From: Steromphala cineraria
Lineage: Eukaryota > Mollusca > Gastropoda > Trochida > Trochidae
DNA length: 64,000 nucleotides
Reading direction: 5' to 3'
Assembly (NCBI GenBank): GCA_916613615.1
Contig: OU744732.1
Coordinates: 26,980,673-27,044,672 of the forward strand
Of this stretch, positions 48,030 to 62,280 are shown piece after piece (positions within the stretch are counted from its first letter, which is position 1; each line of letters begins with the position of its first letter). The notes beneath the pieces were generated by a model. That model saw only the letters and a list, made by a program, of their open reading frames with translations, was not told where the DNA came from and searched no databases. The translations under genes and the position numbers were made by a program.

Positions 48030-48840
48030 GCGCCTTCGTCATAGTTGCATGCGGTTCGTGATGTAACTTAGGTATTGAGAAAAGAAATACATTAATCGGC
48101 AGAAAAATATTTCGTCGAAAGATTAATCATATTACATGTTTCAATAAACAGTAAAATACTTAATTCGGCGTCCGAAATCGGTACCCTCTGCAAACGTGTC
48201 GTAGATTTTAACATCATTAAGTGGTTAGGATGGATTCTCTCAATTTTTGCAGCAACGAGTTGACACCGTCACGGTGAAAGAAAAAGACCATTTCATAAAG
48301 GTAACATATTTGACGATGCAATATGTTTCATGGGCTCTTGCTCTAATCCTGAATTAGGCTTTTCTGGATGTTGTCGTTGTGAAATAATGTGTAAAGATAT
48401 AACGCTAACGTGGTTGAAATATAATACGTCAGTATAAAATTATGGTACTAACGGTGTACGCATGCAATCGTAATTGAATATGTAACGTCAACATATATGA
48501 ATCAACATCATTGGTCTATCATTCTCTCTCCACAGAGGTAGAATAGGTCATAGGTCATAGGTCATGTGGATCCAAACCTTGTTTGATGCACCGAGTTTCT
48601 GAGTTAGAAAAGGAGAAACCTGATTGGATGCAATCCGCAATGCGGTTCAAAGGTCACCGTGTTACTGAATCATTGCAAAAGCCTTCTGACACAAATCCCA
48701 TTCTGTGCGTGAAATGTTTTCATTGGCTGAACTCTTTCAAATGCTTTGTGGTGCAAATATTGCCTCTAGATAGAATTGTTGGAAACTAGGGATCTGATCT
48801 TATTCGAACAGAGCTTGGATCAACATTTTATAACTTGGTC
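48030..48840 (+). repeat. Dispersed repeat, copy 2 (copy 1 at 2.76-3.50 kb)
   Basis: Collinear with 2762-3500 through several blocks such as AAAATACTTAATTCG and GTACCCTCTGCAAA. Function and class unknown. It also contains ATAGGTCATAGGTCATAGGT, a short tandem triplet. Confidence 0.5.
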
Positions 48841-50430
48841 TATATCAGTGGAAAAGAATAGGACTAGAGGATATCTCAGTTAACCATTGCATTGTATGCT
48901 CTTTTTCTAGATTGAAGTTAGATACTTATATATGCATAATAGGCCTACTATACCTCAAGTACACAATTTGATTCAGGTGTCATTTTCTTTTAGTTTCACA
49001 AATAATATAAACACATTTCAAATTTCATGAGGGTTTGTATCAAATACCCTATACGTCGACACGGAAAGTTCATAATTTGTGTATGATTGTTATAGATTCG
49101 AAGGGTAATCAAAATTCTAAATTTAAAATACATTTTGTAATGGTTCACTTGGAAAACAAATGATCTCTTTAGTAACATTTATTTACTTGCTATTTGTAGT
49201 GTTCAAAAACATTCAAAACACTCACCCGAGCGTTAAAAGGCCTACTTACCATTGGTGCCAAACGTCAACTCTTCTTACAATGAAGTTATAGTTACGTAAG
49301 TAAAGTTTAATTCCCTATGCAGACTCAACATAACGAACTAAACCAAATACTATTGCTAAGCCGTTCTAAATGCTTTACACCAACTCACAAAACGGTCAAT
49401 GATATGCTTAGTGCATTTAAATAACACGCTGATTAAGATAACAAAATGAACGCATGTACCTCTTTGACATGTACTTATAGGTTCATTAAACATCGAACCT
49501 AAAGCACGGCAGGTGATTGAGCGCCCGAGGTGAGCAAGTTCGCTTATAGATTGTTCCAATGGATAGTTATGCTTATGGCGTTAGCCACGATAGAGTTTAG
49601 TAACACGCTGTGTGAAGGTGATTGAAGATGTCGTGTGCTGTTCTGATTTCTTGTCACACCTTACAGATAGGGCGACCTGAGCTCTAAGATACCGTATCAA
49701 CGTTTGTGTTAGATCCTTTGGCTTCTCTCTAAGTTCAGATTATTCCATGCCTTCAGTAGACTAACATTTAGTCTCAAAAGTATTTTTTTCAATATTGACA
49801 ATATTTTATACAAATCATGTATTATACCAAAATGGAGCCCGGAAGATGCTTTAACCTAATGCTGAGCGATCTAGACTTGCTATACTTTTCTTGACTGGGT
49901 TGGTCATCAATTAAATATTTTTGCTTAAGGGCCTGGATGACAGACTATGCCTTCAGTACAGTCTCGGATCAGGGAGTTTATTTATTGTTTTGAAGGTAAA
50001 TTTTTCCCATAATAAAACCCTAGCCAAGGATTTGAATATGTCCCTAGTGAAACATTTGCCCAATGACATCTACTTCCAACATGAAATAGAAAGAGGATCT
50101 AACAACCACAATCAATCCCTATAGTTTCGGCGAGAATAGCGGATGTAACATTACCAATTATCAATAAAACTACATTTATCATTAAATCCAAATGAGTTGC
50201 TGTCGTTTGTATTGTCAGAATCGATACAGGGTGCCAGAATCTGTTCATACTTATCACGTAAACATTGTAACAACCCTCCGACTTCACATCATCCATTCAG
50301 CGAAGAAATTATATGTATTTTTCTGAAACAGTACCCCCATCGTGGTCGCCAGTTGCTTCTCACTAGAAACTTCCAAATTAGAAACCTGTTAATTAATACA
50401 AATATAAATGTATCTTAACCTTGTGCAATA
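48841..50430. other. Intergenic, no gene seen
   Basis: No exon-like ORF with splice sites and no clear repeat. ORFs of 60-70 codons here look random. Confidence 0.4.
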
Positions 50431-50432
50431 TA

Positions 50433-51792
50433 TACTGATGGAAACGAATAAGGGAACGCTTAATTACTGTTAACTTATGTCTGGCATGTTCCGTTTGTTC
50501 GAGGCTGCGTGGGGCCATTATAAACTGAAAATGTTGAAGTTTACTTCCTATGAAAAAGGAACCGTGTACGTGAAAATTGATTTCCATGAACTTCATGCAT
50601 GGCAACGTCCATTTAACCTTCAAGGAGTCAACGAATGTCAGTGTACCTTTATCTTCAGAATCATGCCAAGAGCATACCTTTCTGATAATGAGAAATGGCA
50701 GGCTATCGGGTGCATCAACAACGGTCAATCAATATGCCAGACAGCCAGACAATTTAACAAGACTTAGTCTTAAAGTATGATTTCGCGACTGTGGAACCGG
50801 TATCGTCAGACAGGGAATGTAAAGATTAAACCAGGTCGTGGTTCAAAACGTAAGACAACGCCCCGAAACGACCGCCAGCTGGTGCTGCTGTCCTTACGTA
50901 ACCGATTTAAACCAGCATCGAAAATAAACTCAGGGCAGTTACGAGACTAAGAATTTGTGACCGTACTGTCAGAAACAGACTTAAGGCAGCAGGCTTAAAG
51001 TCACGTCGTCCTGTTGTTGGGGTAAGGCTGACTGCGGAACACAGACGTCTCAGAAGAGCATGGGCTACACAACGTCGAGTTTGACAACTTCGACATTGGC
51101 GCAATACCATGTTCAGTGATGAGTCTAGATTCAATTTGGACTTCGCAGATGATCGGATCCGCGTTTGGCGACGCCTTCGTGAACGTCACCATCAGTGCAC
51201 CATCAAACAACACGATTCCTACGGGGGCGGATCTGTGATGATATGGGGCGGCATAACCTACGACCATAGGACCAACCTTGTCCGACTTGATGGAAGGGTG
51301 ACTGGTGTCCGTTACCGAGACGAAGTGTTGCAACCTGTTGTTCTTCCTTTCCGCCGTAGAGTGGGTGTAAACTTTGAGTTCAACATGACAATGCTCGACC
51401 ACACACGGCTCAGCAGGAATTTTCTCACGCAGAACAACGTCGGAGTGTTTCCATGGCCGTCCAAGAGCCCAGACATTAATACCATTGAACACCTCTGGGG
51501 CGTTCTTGGACGTCGGGTGAGGGATCGTGATGTTCTACCCCAGACACTTGATGCCATGTTCCAGGCTCTCAAAGAAGAGTGGCGCGCAGTTCCTCGAGCT
51601 GTCATTCGGAAGTTGATCCAAAGTGTTCCACGACGGTGTGAAGACGTGATCAGGAAACAGGGAGGACACACCAGATATTGAAATTTCACCTGTGGTGTAC
51701 ATACTTAATGAAATATACTTGGTCAAAAACCCATGACAATAAAACAAATTTCACCATCAATACATGCGTTCCTTTATTCATTTCCATCAGTA
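50433..51792 (+). mobile_element. Tc1-like DNA transposon, degenerate
   Basis: Terminal inverted repeats TACTGATGGAAACGAATAAG and TACTGATGGAAATGAATAAA (complementary right end), flanked by TA on both sides (50431-50432 and 51793-51794). 1360 bp, one broken transposase. Size and target site are typical of Tc1. Confidence 0.9.
50663..51681 (+). pseudogene. Broken Tc1 transposase
   Basis: The N-terminal helix-turn-helix begins at the ATG at 50663 (MPRAYLSDNEKWQAIGCINN) but meets an in-frame TAG at 50765. Downstream fragments include SRLWNRYRQTGNVK, with further stops. From 51109 a long frame gives FSDESRFNLDF (first catalytic Asp), GGGSVMIWGGI, PWPSKSPDINTIEHLWG (catalytic Glu) and ends GGHTRY. 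The segment with the second catalytic Asp lies in another frame around 51380-51410, so at least two compensating frameshifts are present. No functional DDE enzyme can be made from this copy. Confidence 0.9.
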
Positions 51793-52608
51793 TATTTGCC
51801 AATCCAAATACATGTTCTACTCCTTGGCTTTTGCTACAAGTTGAATCAATACTTAATGACCAGTTTTATCAATCTTGGCACAGTGAAGTAAGGTCAAGTT
51901 CGAAAGGATAATACTATAAACGTTTAAAAGAAAAACAAAGCCCCCAAATGAAATAATTATTCTAAGTTATTGACGAAAAGGCTGTAATCAAAGGATTTCA
52001 GAATAAATTGGTGGAATCGTTTGGTCATATTTTGTTATAAGGCCATCTAATTGTGTTTCTTTTCTTAAGAATTTGCGACTTTGATGGTTAATTGTGGTTT
52101 CACTTGTGAGTATTGACTTATATGTCGATACTTAAATTTGACCAGTTTGAAAGAATGGATTTATCAATATTACAACTGCCAATTACCACTTTTATTTTTC
52201 AGGATAATATACTTAAATTGTTTCTTGACATAAAATACCACTATTATAGGAATGCTACCACATTGTCTCCTTTCTTATCAGATAACTCTTGATCATTATA
52301 AACGTGTGGTGCATAACCTTTTAAAGTATATATAGATTGTGTTTTGTGGGTATGCGTTTATCTTCTTTCATTTGTAGTTTTTGTAATACCTAAGTAACGT
52401 AAGAATTAATGACTTTTGTAGCTCATCAGGCTGATATAACGTATGTGAAGATAGGCATGGTAACCTTAAAAAATAAATTACACAGCTATTGTCAAGATGT
52501 TTTCGCTTACATCTTGCAAGAACCAAGAGCTATACACATGAAAATTTATCAAATTTTATCTCTTTAAGATACGTTATGTGACTTTTTGTGCATGGAAATT
52601 AAGCTTAA

Positions 52609-52771
52609 ATGAAAGTGATTACTAATCAACACGCACTGCATGCTTTTAGGAGCGTCTCATACTCAGACTATCATGTACGTTCTATTGTTCTCTGTAAACC
52701 CAAGCGTACTTTGGCTTTCGGTACAAAAGGTGAAGTTCACCAAATCTCGGCCAGAATCTCTGATTCACTTG
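52609..52771 (+). CDS. Candidate small exon of unknown gene
   Basis: The ORF from ATG 52609 ends at a consensus donor, TTG|GTAAGT (52772). An internal acceptor TGCATGCTTTTAG ends at 52649, so the exon may instead be 52650-52771. The peptide includes RSIVLCKPKRTLAFGTKG and SARISDSL. Base composition is less AT-rich than its surroundings. No domain is recognised. It could be a 5' exon of the gene whose exon begins at 63574, but phase 1 would run into a stop there, so it would have to be non-coding in that case. Confidence 0.25.
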
Positions 52772-53924
52772 GTAAGTATTGTTTTCTATAGTAGCGTTTT
52801 AGTGATATAAATAAGTAATTTTTGTAGCGTTTTAGTGTGATAATTATCGTCAGAGTTTGTTTGATTTTATTATTCATTAGCATCTAGAATGTATGTTTTA
52901 ATAATACTGTATGTTTTAATAACTTAACATAAGGACAAACTATTATAAATTTTAGTCTTAGTTTAAGGCCATAATGTTACCATAGCTAGGTCGCCATAAC
53001 CATTACAGAGTTTAGTTTATTACGGCGTGATAGGATATGTACATTTGATACTGATGACTAAATCACAAGCAGGCATTTGTTCATCCCACTAAATAGTCAC
53101 TCTTACATATTTCTCATCGGCCTCCATGTTCCTTTTTAACCCCCGATTGGTTTGTTAATCCTAGTTTTTTTAAATTATAGCTTACTTAATTGATCATATT
53201 CTCCCCCCCCCCTCCCGTAAGCTTGATTGAATAATGAACGGCACTATAGCACCTGATTTCGCGCTTAAAATGGCTATTTGGGACATGAGGACATATGCAC
53301 TCTCTCTACATACTTTAATAGATGTCAAAAATACACATTATTCATTACAGTTGAACTGCAGTCAATAACTATTATGTATAGTATAGCGTAAAATATGTTT
53401 AATTTATCCAAAAGAGAGCAATGGATTAAATATTTGCTATGCTAATTGCCACTACGAATATCGGCGATATATGTAGTACATTTCCAATAAAGCATTACTG
53501 TCGTCCGATCTGCAATTTATACATATTTATATGACTCGAGTTAGCACCATTCAGTATTTTGAGTCTTAGATCGTAGGACGAAGGAGGAAAGTGGTTCAAA
53601 GTGCCTCTTAAATTTAGATGATTAAGATAGACAATACTAGACCCAAACAGTGAATGCTCTATTACAGATAAAGTTTCATGTTATTGGAATTTGCCGTTAA
53701 AAGTTAAGCTTTCTGTTTATCGTTGGCATAGTTATAAGCACTTGTCGGCCAATCAAAACACTCCTTATAATCGTCAGTCCGGTAAGAAAAATGGCCGCGC
53801 CCGTGTAGGTAATTGACACACACAACACGTTTTACGATTTTGTGCTAGGTTTACCAACATTTACAGTCAGAAGGCAGTTTTAGATTTTAGTTGAGAACTA
53901 CAGTTTCCTAAGATTTACAGAGAT

Positions 53925-55370
53925 TATTCAGCCTCCGACCCCCACATTAACTCCCCAACTCAAAGTCATTTTTGTGGCGACCCTCCCTAATTTAGTGTAC
54001 TTTTTTCATGACCCTCCCTTAATTCATATCTTCAAATCATCATGAAATTCGACTTCAAAAAATAATATTAGTTTCTACATTACTTTCAATACTAGTTAAT
54101 AGAATATTGAAACACACATTTATGCTATGATCAATTGGTTATATACAATAAATGTATAAGGAGATATGCTTGGGACAAAATAATCTAGTTAAATTGTCAG
54201 AGTACCCACCATAAATTGCAAAAGAAATGATTTCAACTATGACACTTATAATGACTATTCCTTTATAACATATAGAACATTTACGAAAATCTAAGTTGTG
54301 GATCAAGGTCAAATGTATCTTTTAAGGTCATAGGGGTCACAGGAACAGATTTTATATCAGATGTAATTATATTTTCCTCGTACATGTATCATGCTGCATA
54401 TCAAATGATAGCTATTTGCTTATCCTATTCAAATATGTAACTAATAACAGTCTACAACACAACTTATCTTTATGAAATCAAAATATTTAGTTTTGAATCC
54501 TGTTTTGACTTTGTATTCAGGGTAATTTCTGCTTACCACAATCCCCTTTGGCGTCTTTCGCACATTACCTACTGCAACATATCTCAGAACAAAAAACTTG
54601 TACATTGTTCTATTTTCAATACCATCTATATGTTATTTCATAAGTATATCACAAACATAATTCTAAATATTTTTTTTCAATATGAAATATTCAGGGAATG
54701 ATACACTGAGGTAATAGGTATTACATGGAAGCAGCATATCCCCTTCTATTTCTAAATTCTGAGTATTGATAGCCAGATTATTATTTTAAAAAGATTTAGT
54801 TGTGACAGCAGCAGAAGTAAATTTAGAATTTTAAGAAAGCACTTTGTCAATGTGAACTACAGGGGTTAAATTTTGCTCTTATAACTTTCATAAGTATTCG
54901 TATAGCGCAAGGTGTCCCCAATTCAATGCAAATAGCTTTAAGTTGGTATAGAAAATATAAGATATATGATACAGGCTTTTGTTTGTACACTTACAGAAAT
55001 TAAAAGACATTTACATGGACCAATTAGTAAATAAAATAAATGGGAAGTATTTTTCTAATGTTTTGATATTAATGTTTATCCAAAGTGATGTATCAATATA
55101 TTCCTTTATCTATTCAAATGATTTTATGTAAAATGTTAAATGAATTTAAGAACCTGAACGACTCAAAGTAAAAAATATTTTAAACTTTACCCCAAAAATG
55201 CCTCGTAATGGAATTTTGCCGCATCTACCAAGTTTTCAAAGAAAGATTGGTTTATTCTAGTCTATTTTAAAATGACCCTCCCAAAACTCGTGTAATTTTT
55301 TCATGACCTTCGCCTGATGGCTGTATATCTATTTTTGACCCCCCCCCCTCCCCCCTGTAGTTAATAACCT
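53925..55370. repeat. Unclassified repeat region bounded by GACCCTCCC motifs
   Basis: The left part has GCGACCCTCCCTAATTTAGTG and TTTTTTCATGACCCTCCC; the right part has AATGACCCTCCCAAAACTCG and TTTTTTCATGACCTTCGCC, in the same orientation about 1.3 kb apart. The interior is AT-rich with no ORF. Confidence 0.4.
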
Positions 55371-58300
55371 GTCCCTTATCATTGTGTGTTGGGTTTTCAG
55401 TTAATGAACATCAAAATATATCATGTAAATGATAATCTTTTTAGCAACATTTGTTGACAAATTGCAGTGTGAAGAAATAATTTTTATTTACAAATATTAC
55501 ATTGTAGAATTTACTGAAGTATATTTGGCTAGACATTATTAGAATACATCTTCAAAGTATTTGAATTATTTATCAAAAGTAATTTTATGTATATGACCTA
55601 AACCTATTTCAAACTTTATTTGAATAGATTAGCCTCATTTTTTTCTCAAAGACACATATTAAAATTAAACTTGCTCAGAAAACCTTGACATTTTAATATT
55701 TTTAAATTGTTACATAATGTAACCAACAATATGAGATAGATTAAATATTTGTCTCTAACTGAAAATATCAAAAGGCAACTTTAGGTTTTCAGATATGCTT
55801 TTTCATTAAGGCACAACTTTAACAAGATCAATAATGAAAAATACTTAGATTTATGACATAATTGATGGCTTAATTCTTTTCCCTAGCCTTTATATGAAAT
55901 CTGTGTTTATTTTTTGGAAGACAGGAACAGAAATGGGAAAATGTTATGCTTTTTTTCTTGAGTTTGTTTCCGGGCACTGGTATAGGATCAACATGATATA
56001 CATTTAGTCAGTTAACATTTGAAAATGTAAACACACACATTGAAATTTGATACAATAAGACACCAACAACAAACTATGCTCACCATCTTTTATTTCTGAT
56101 TGTTTAAATTTCAACATTTCTTTAATATATACATTTTCCCTCAGGAATTAACTGTCATGTTATTTTTGTGACTACTAGTATTTGGTAAAATGGTTTACAT
56201 AGTTCATAAATTTGAGATTATTTTTGGAAGATATAATATTTTGGATTGATGGAAACATTTTATGTTTTATGAAAAACCAAATCAAGTATTTCAAAAGATT
56301 GATTTTTGTGTTAAAAAGTATATTCCTGTCTATTTCATTACAAATTTTCACTAATATATTAAAGGTGAATAAGGTATATAGATTTCAATCTTGTCGCTAT
56401 TGTATTATTTTGAATTCTAATTTGAAATGTTTGGTACTTATTTTATGTGTACCTATCAATTATCAAAACCAAAAATACTATGGTTTATGTTTTTGTACTT
56501 TTTGGAAATGGGTAACTTAATTAAAATAATTACCACCCACTTTACTAAATAACAAAGAGTCAAAGACAAATATTTAGTAGATAATCAAAAAAAAAAGAGT
56601 AGAAAAACAGTTTCATTATCAGAAATCATAATTAAGCTTTGTAAGTAATCATGTAATGTGTTTTATATATTTGATACACAAATTGTGTTAAAATAAGCTT
56701 TATTTCTTTAGGAATATATCTCATATGCGTGAAAATAGATAGATTTCAAATTATTTTATTAATAATTGAAGAGTTTGAAGTAAAATAACATGCATGATTA
56801 GATTTTACCACTGTTTTGAAGTCAAAACAAATTCATAAGAATTTTCAAACAAAGGCATGTAAAGTATCAGCTCTTTTGTAAGTATACGAAAAATACATAC
56901 TTCAAATAAAGAATAAAAACAATAAAAAATAAGAATTGTTTCAAAAATATGTTTTTAATAATACTGATTACCAATGTAAAGCAAGATTCTTATCATGAAT
57001 TTAGATTACCCAGTAATGTTTTGGGATTATGGTAGCAAGATTTATATGAATTTGTTTTTAATAATATATATTATACTTCAATAATTTGTTTGCTTAACAC
57101 ATTAATCACAACATGTTGGTTTTGAACCATCTCAAAATCTTTTATTATGCATTTTTATACATAATTCATCAATGAGAATAAAAGGAAAAAAAGATAGTAT
57201 TCATATCTAATTACACAGATATCATGTACCAGAATTTTTATTTAACATGGGTAGACTTTTTTGTGAAAAGTGAGATATATTTTTCTTTAAATAAGGAAAC
57301 ATTAATATCATGCAATAGAATAATAAAAAATTAAACTAAAAGAATTGTTTGGACAGTAATAATCAAATAATAAATAAATAATTGGATGCAGACCTTGATT
57401 TAACAATATGTGCTGTTTTATTTGATTTGATTGGTGCCATCCAGTCTTTAACATGTACTATTTATCAAGGCTTTTTAGGCAAATTACCTTTTTTTTGTTT
57501 TCTGGACTGCTTTCAATGTTTCGATCACTAAAAGTTAGATAAAATACTAATAAGAGTTTTACTGACCTGACCCAGCATTGTTAAACATCATTTTTATTTA
57601 TTTATTATTGACAATTCAAATGTGTCTCAAAATATTTATTTTGATAATTTGAATTTTACAGGATAAAACTTGTTTTCTGACCTTTGACTTAGCAGAACAT
57701 ACATCCATTACTAGAGATAGATAAGGGGATTTCCATTATGTCATTAAATAAATTCAAACCAGCTTTTTTTAGTGTACTACCCTTCCCAAAATGCAAGTTG
57801 AGTTTATCTTAGTTAATTCTTAGTATATTCTTAGAATTTAGAAGATATTAGTGCTAAGAATTGTTCTTGGATGAACTAATAAGAAGAAAACTAAGTATTT
57901 CTCAGTTAGGAATTCTTAAGTATAAAACTAAGAAAATTCTTAGCTTTCTGAATACTGACCCAGATCTAAAAGAAAATAACTTGTATAATGTATTTGAAAA
58001 ATAGCTTGTTGGATTGTTGAGAAATTACCCTTAATCTTTGTTGGAATATTATCTATGAGACCATTGAATAGAATTTATTTTACTCAACATTTGAACAACA
58101 TAACAGGCAATAAAGAGTACTTAAAAAGTCATGAATAGGAAGTAGTTTTATGTGTTTTCAGTCACTTCTTTAAATCTGTTATTCAGGATATTCTAGGCAA
58201 TATATCAAAGATTGTTCCATAATTGTATTAATTGATCATAATGACACATAATGACATAATGACGTCAACTATTAAGTGTTATAATTGCTGAAATATTGCC

Positions 58301-58480
58301 ATAGCAGCGTAAAACAATAACTCACTCACTTTCAAATCTCATAATGATAATTGCAAACAAGTGAAAGATATGTTATATAGTGTGTCCTGACTATAGAGGA
58401 ATATCATCAATTATGGTCTCATGTGCTCAAACGCTTTGATAAATGCTTCCCTTGGACACTATCAAAATCATTAATAAAAG
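55371..58480. other. Intergenic, very AT-rich, no gene seen
   Basis: No coding signal. Near 58285-58330 the sequence GAAATATTGCCATAGCAGCG followed by TAAAACAATAACTCACTCAC resembles a mollusc SINE/LINE 3' tail. Confidence 0.4.
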
Positions 58481-59169
58481 TACCGAGGGTACAGAAGCTC
58501 ACCTTAAAATGAATGATGTGGTAAAATGGTTTGTGTAACCATCTTTTATATGATAATTGATTATGGCTGCCATCATGATTTTTTTATCTTTTAAAATGCT
58601 ATTCTTCTGTTGGAAACCACTAGAGCTTGAACAAACATTAATACAAGAATGATATAATCATGATTTGTTAACAAGCAGTAGGTTTTTGTATAACTTTGTT
58701 GTATATCTATGGCTGAATTGGTGACTATCTTGGACTTTTTAATCTTCAAAATGCTACTTTTATGTGGGCATCTGTATTAATTTCATTATGATATCTTGAT
58801 TGGTTTAGGAGTATTCATTTAGTCACACTCTCAACTTCCAAAGAACTAAAAAGATGATGCACATAAACATTTGGAATATATCCCTCTGACACAAATCACA
58901 AATTCAGCTAGTGATATGTCTCATGTAATTCTAACTGAAGATTTCTGAATATCTTAAATCTTGACATATGTTAGTGCAATCTGATTGGTCAGAATAGGCT
59001 AGCAACTTGGGGGTTTATGCTAATTACTAGATATGATGACCTATGATGACCTCTTGCACCTGCATGTAGCTTATGTAACTTATCCTCTTATGTAAGTTAC
59101 TGTTATTCCATATAGTGAGTGTTCTCCCCTCATTTCAATATGCAATACAGATACTCTTTAGAGGAGAGT

Positions 59170-59330
59170 TGCAGGAGAGGGGCTGGAAGGATAGGAGGGG
59201 AAAGGGGGGGGGGGGGGGGGGAGGGTGGTTGGGGAGGATAGAAGAGAGGTTTGCAATGGAAGGACAGGAGAAAAAAAGGGAGGTGGGAAAGGGGGGATAG
59301 AAGGGGTGGGGATAGAAGAGAGGTTTGCAA
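59170..59330. repeat. Purine-rich (G/A) tract with poly(G)
   Basis: Almost pure G/A on the + strand, including a run of about 19 G near 59203-59221 and a duplicated GATAGAAGAGAGGTTTGCAA. Confidence 0.85.
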
Positions 59331-62218
59331 TGGAAATAATCTGGAGGTCAACTCAGTAATATGTTTATTGAAGTATCTTAACTAACAGAGAGAATTGGTG
59401 AGAAAGACTTTGTAAAAAAAGAATTGTTCAGACAGCTGTTCAATTAGTTTTGAAGATGAATATTAAATGATATCTTTTATTAGCATATCAAAAAAAATAA
59501 AAGATAATTTGTTATTCATTAACCACAATTTTCAATTTGGAATAAATTAATTGCATGGGAACAAAGGAGTAAAAAACCTAACAGTTAGTGTTGGGAGTGA
59601 ACAAATTTAATCATTTTAAATGCTTTTGAAAAGGATTTGTTTGAATTGAATGATCATTATAATTATCTAGATAATCATTGTTCAGACCGTAATCAGATAT
59701 AGATGATTAAAAAATGTATATTTATCCCTCACTGGCTATGTTATTTGCCATATATGAAGTGTCAGGAATTATGTAACCCACTGATGGAGTGAACAACTTT
59801 TATCATTTTATGTTTTATTAAAAAGGATTTATTAAAACAGTCATGCTTCAGGCTGTTCGCAGATAAAGATGATTCATACAGTTTTTTGTAACTGTATTTA
59901 TAGTGTTGATAAATATTACAACAAGCGTATCAATACAAATATAATGACATTGATTTGATTGATCAGGAAATGTATTCTTTTCAATGAATTTCATGAAATC
60001 TAATTGAAAATTCAATATAATTGACATATTGACCATCTTGGATTCTTGATAATAAAATAAATGCGTCTTTGTCAGGAATCACTATATAAAAAAATACTCA
60101 CTTTTCAGAATGATATCTTAATTGATTTAATAGGAGTAGTACTTGGCCTGAAATCTAATTGAATAATAATGACTTCTATGATGACATGTTGTTCCCAGAA
60201 CCCCTTCAGCATGATACAATTATCATTTAGTTTTACAGGTATTTATCAAACACATGGTATTGGAACTGGAACCTGATACAAAATACCTCTATTATTAACT
60301 TATCATGTAGATTACAGTACATAAAAGCAGATTCTTTACTTGTTAATATTAACTCATCGTGCAGATTGTTGTACACAAAAGCTGATTCTTGACTTGTTTA
60401 AATTGTTATTTGTAAAAAGTATTACTTTTAATAGAATACAAGTATACTTTTCATAAAGACAATTTATATACTTTCCATAAAGTCCATTATGTTCTATTTA
60501 TCAATTAGGTCATGATTACTATGCAATATACAAGCAGGCAGGGCTGCTAGCCCCAGATCCTTAAGGAGAGTGTAGCAATTTGTGTATTTGGCTTTGTGTA
60601 CGTATATTTGGAGAAGCATCCTAGTGTGCTGAGCATGTAAACCTGAACTCTGGCTAAGCCCTTATGTGTGGTATTAAAAGACTTGACATGAGAGAACATG
60701 AATTGTTGTGAAAAATATATATAATTTCACAAAATATAGTTAGCTTATGTCCTAAATTGATTTTGTGTCAAGAAGAACTTCTGTTAGATATAGAAATGGT
60801 ACAAATATGAGTAAAACACAGGAACTGGAACCTGATGCAAAATAACTCTTTCCACATCAACTTATCATGTAGATTGCTAAACACAAAGCTTATTGTTGAC
60901 AAGTTTTGTGTAAGTTGTTATTCTTAAAAAGAACATATCACTGTCATGAGAATACAAGTCTAATTTCCATAACTCTTATTGCATACACATGGCCATATAG
61001 CATAATGCTCTACCATATCAGGTCAGGTTGATTATGCAACAGACTAGCAGCTGAGACTGTGATGCTAGCAGCCTGTATTGGGATGTGTATTAGAAAAGCA
61101 TAGGAATATCTGAACTCTGGTTGACCCCTTTTGTGTGGTATTTAAAGGAATATAAGGGAGATACCATTGTTTAAAATTCAACATGATGTTTAATGTCATT
61201 GGGTTTTTGCAGCTAGTTTATGCAGCCATAAATATTTTAAACAAATTAATTAATTATGTTTGTCTTTCATCTTAATGTTTTAGAAACACTTAAAAATAAA
61301 GAACAACTTGCATGACAATCTTAAATATTTCATATTCAAGATAATATTATGATTAGTAAGTTCAAATTAGTGAATTTATATAGTGCGAGTGATCACTTGA
61401 TGAAAGCTTAAAATTTAGTAATAATGATGTGTCATCTGCAGCTGAAAAGTCAATATGGCTGCTATCGCGGCCATCTTGGATTCTCAAAACTGAAACGGCT
61501 ACCTTTGTTGGATTAATCACTATAGGTATAACATACTACAATATGAAAATGATATCTAGATTGGTTTAGGAGAAGTAGTCATTTTCATGAAATCTAATTG
61601 AAAATTCAATATGGCTGCCATGGCGGCCATCTTGGATTCTCAAAACTGAAACGTCAACCTTTCTGTGAGGAATCACCATAGGTCTAACATACTACAATTT
61701 CAGCATGATATCTAGATTGGTTTAGAAAGAGTAGCCTTTTCATGAAATCTAATTGAAAATTTAATATGGCTGCCATGGCGGCCATCTTGGATTCTCAAAA
61801 CTGAAACGTCTACCTTTCTGTGAGGAATCACCATGGGTATAACATACTACAATTTCAGAATGATATCTGCATTCGTTTAGGAGGAGTAGTCTTTTTCGTA
61901 AAATCTAATTGAAAATTCAATATGGCTGCCATGGCGGCCATCTTATATTCTCAAAACTGAAACGTCTACCTTTCTGTGAGGAATCACCATGGGTATAACA
62001 TACTACAATTTCAGAATGATATCTGCATTCGTTTAGGAGGAGTAGTCTTTTTCCTGAAATCTAATTGAAAATTCAATATGGCTGCCATGGCGGCCATCTT
62101 GGATTCTCAAAACTGAAACGTCTACCTTTCTGTGAGGAATCACCATGGGTATAACATACTACAATTTCAGAATGATATCTGGATTCGTTTAGGAGGAGTA
62201 GTCTTTTTCCTGAAAGTT

Positions 62219-62280
62219 TACGGACGGACAGACGGACGGACGGACAGACGGACAGACGGACAGACAGACGGACGACGGAC
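62219..62280 (+). repeat. (GGAC/AGAC)n microsatellite
   Basis: GGACGGACAGACGGACGGAC-type repeat closing the monomer array of copy D. It produces a spurious SVRLSVCPSVR-like ORF on the minus strand. Confidence 0.85.

Noticed and set aside
51001..51689. Minus-strand ORFs of 125-163 codons over the Tc1 element
   Set aside because: Antisense shadows of the transposase frame.
59115..59351. Gly/Arg and Pro/Leu-rich ORFs
   Set aside because: They arise from a purine-rich low-complexity tract.
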